Source: Nostoc sp. ATCC 53789 (GTDB taxonomy: Bacteria; Cyanobacteriota; Cyanobacteriia; Cyanobacteriales; Nostocaceae). From it: 64,000 bases of DNA. Of the stretch, positions 63,973-64,000 are shown one piece after another. The notes beneath the pieces were generated by a model. The model had not been told where the DNA came from, ran no database searches, and worked only from the letters and a program-made list of their open reading frames with translations. Within the stretch, counting starts at the first letter, position 1. Each line of letters opens with the position of its first letter. Position numbers and translations under genes: made by a program. Location of the stretch: assembly GCF_009873495.1 (NCBI RefSeq), contig NZ_CP046703.1, positions 3,824,501 through 3,888,500 of the forward strand, read 5' to 3'.

Positions 63973-64000
63973 ATGACTACAATAGCGAGTCCATCAAATT
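63973..64000 (+). CDS. Possible start of a next gene (cut by window end)
   Basis: ATG followed by eight sense codons (MTTIASPSN) up to the edge. Too short to identify; only the position after a divergent promoter region supports it. Confidence 0.25.

Overview
The window comes from a filamentous, Nostoc-like cyanobacterium. The evidence is the density of GCGATCGC (HIP1) sites, many short dispersed repeats between genes, a phytochrome-type bilin-binding histidine kinase, a phycobilin-lyase-like HEAT protein, a SLH/OprB porin, a DUF4278 protein and typical cyanobacterial housekeeping genes (lepB, pyrC, tsaE, yvcK, ruvC, mltA, putA). No rRNA, tRNA or CRISPR array was recognised.

Layout. 1-11.6 kb holds a truncated Cache/PAS sensor, a MOSC protein, lepB, pyrC, a patatin phospholipase, tsaE-yvcK, ruvC and an ankyrin protein. 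11.6-29.3 kb is a sugar and inositol island. A leftward operon reads lacI-type regulator, uxaC, fructuronate-reductase-like SDR and LarA-like racemase/epimerase. It faces rightward genes for gluconokinase, a hypothetical protein, myo-inositol oxygenase, two tandem sugar-binding lipoproteins, an RbsA-type ATPase, an RbsC-type permease, a GlcP-like sugar symporter, a scyllo-inositol-dehydrogenase-like oxidoreductase and a porin. 30-35 kb has an HdeD-like protein, two small secreted proteins (one built from 135-bp tandem repeats), a two-component pair and a NADAR protein. 35.9-45.6 kb has the bilin-binding kinase, a TIR-like or nucleotide-binding hypothetical, a PhnD-like lipoprotein, a heme-sensor gene split by a young IS630-type insertion, a Ser/Thr kinase and a DUF4278 protein. 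45.7-47.7 kb is a two-gene mltA unit lying between long inverted repeats. 47.7-64 kb has hypotheticals, a HAD enzyme, a ThDP-enzyme/KASIII/GDSL-esterase operon, a large NB-ARC/14-WD40 protein, two ribbon-helix-helix paralogues, putA, an HD protein and the HEAT protein.

How the genes fit. The most striking system is a complete predicted route from myo-inositol to the oxidative pentose phosphate pathway: MIOX (inositol to glucuronate), UxaC (to fructuronate), SDR (to mannonate), LarA-like nickel-dependent C2 epimerase (mannonate to gluconate) and GntK (to 6-phosphogluconate). No mannonate dehydratase or KDG kinase is present here, and the LarA-like step would make them unnecessary. The palindrome TGCACACGTGTGCA lies between lacI and gntK and again upstream of MIOX, which points to one LacI-family regulon. 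The order of transporter genes resembles, from memory, the fructose (frt) and glucose (glcP) uptake clusters of Nostoc/Anabaena, so the ABC ligand may be fructose or inositol.

A second theme is short repeats moving into genes. One dispersed repeat encodes part of a tandemly amplified secreted protein and also sits in the linker of the neighbouring response regulator. A GGGGAAT-type repeat has entered the ATPase domain of the bilin-binding kinase.
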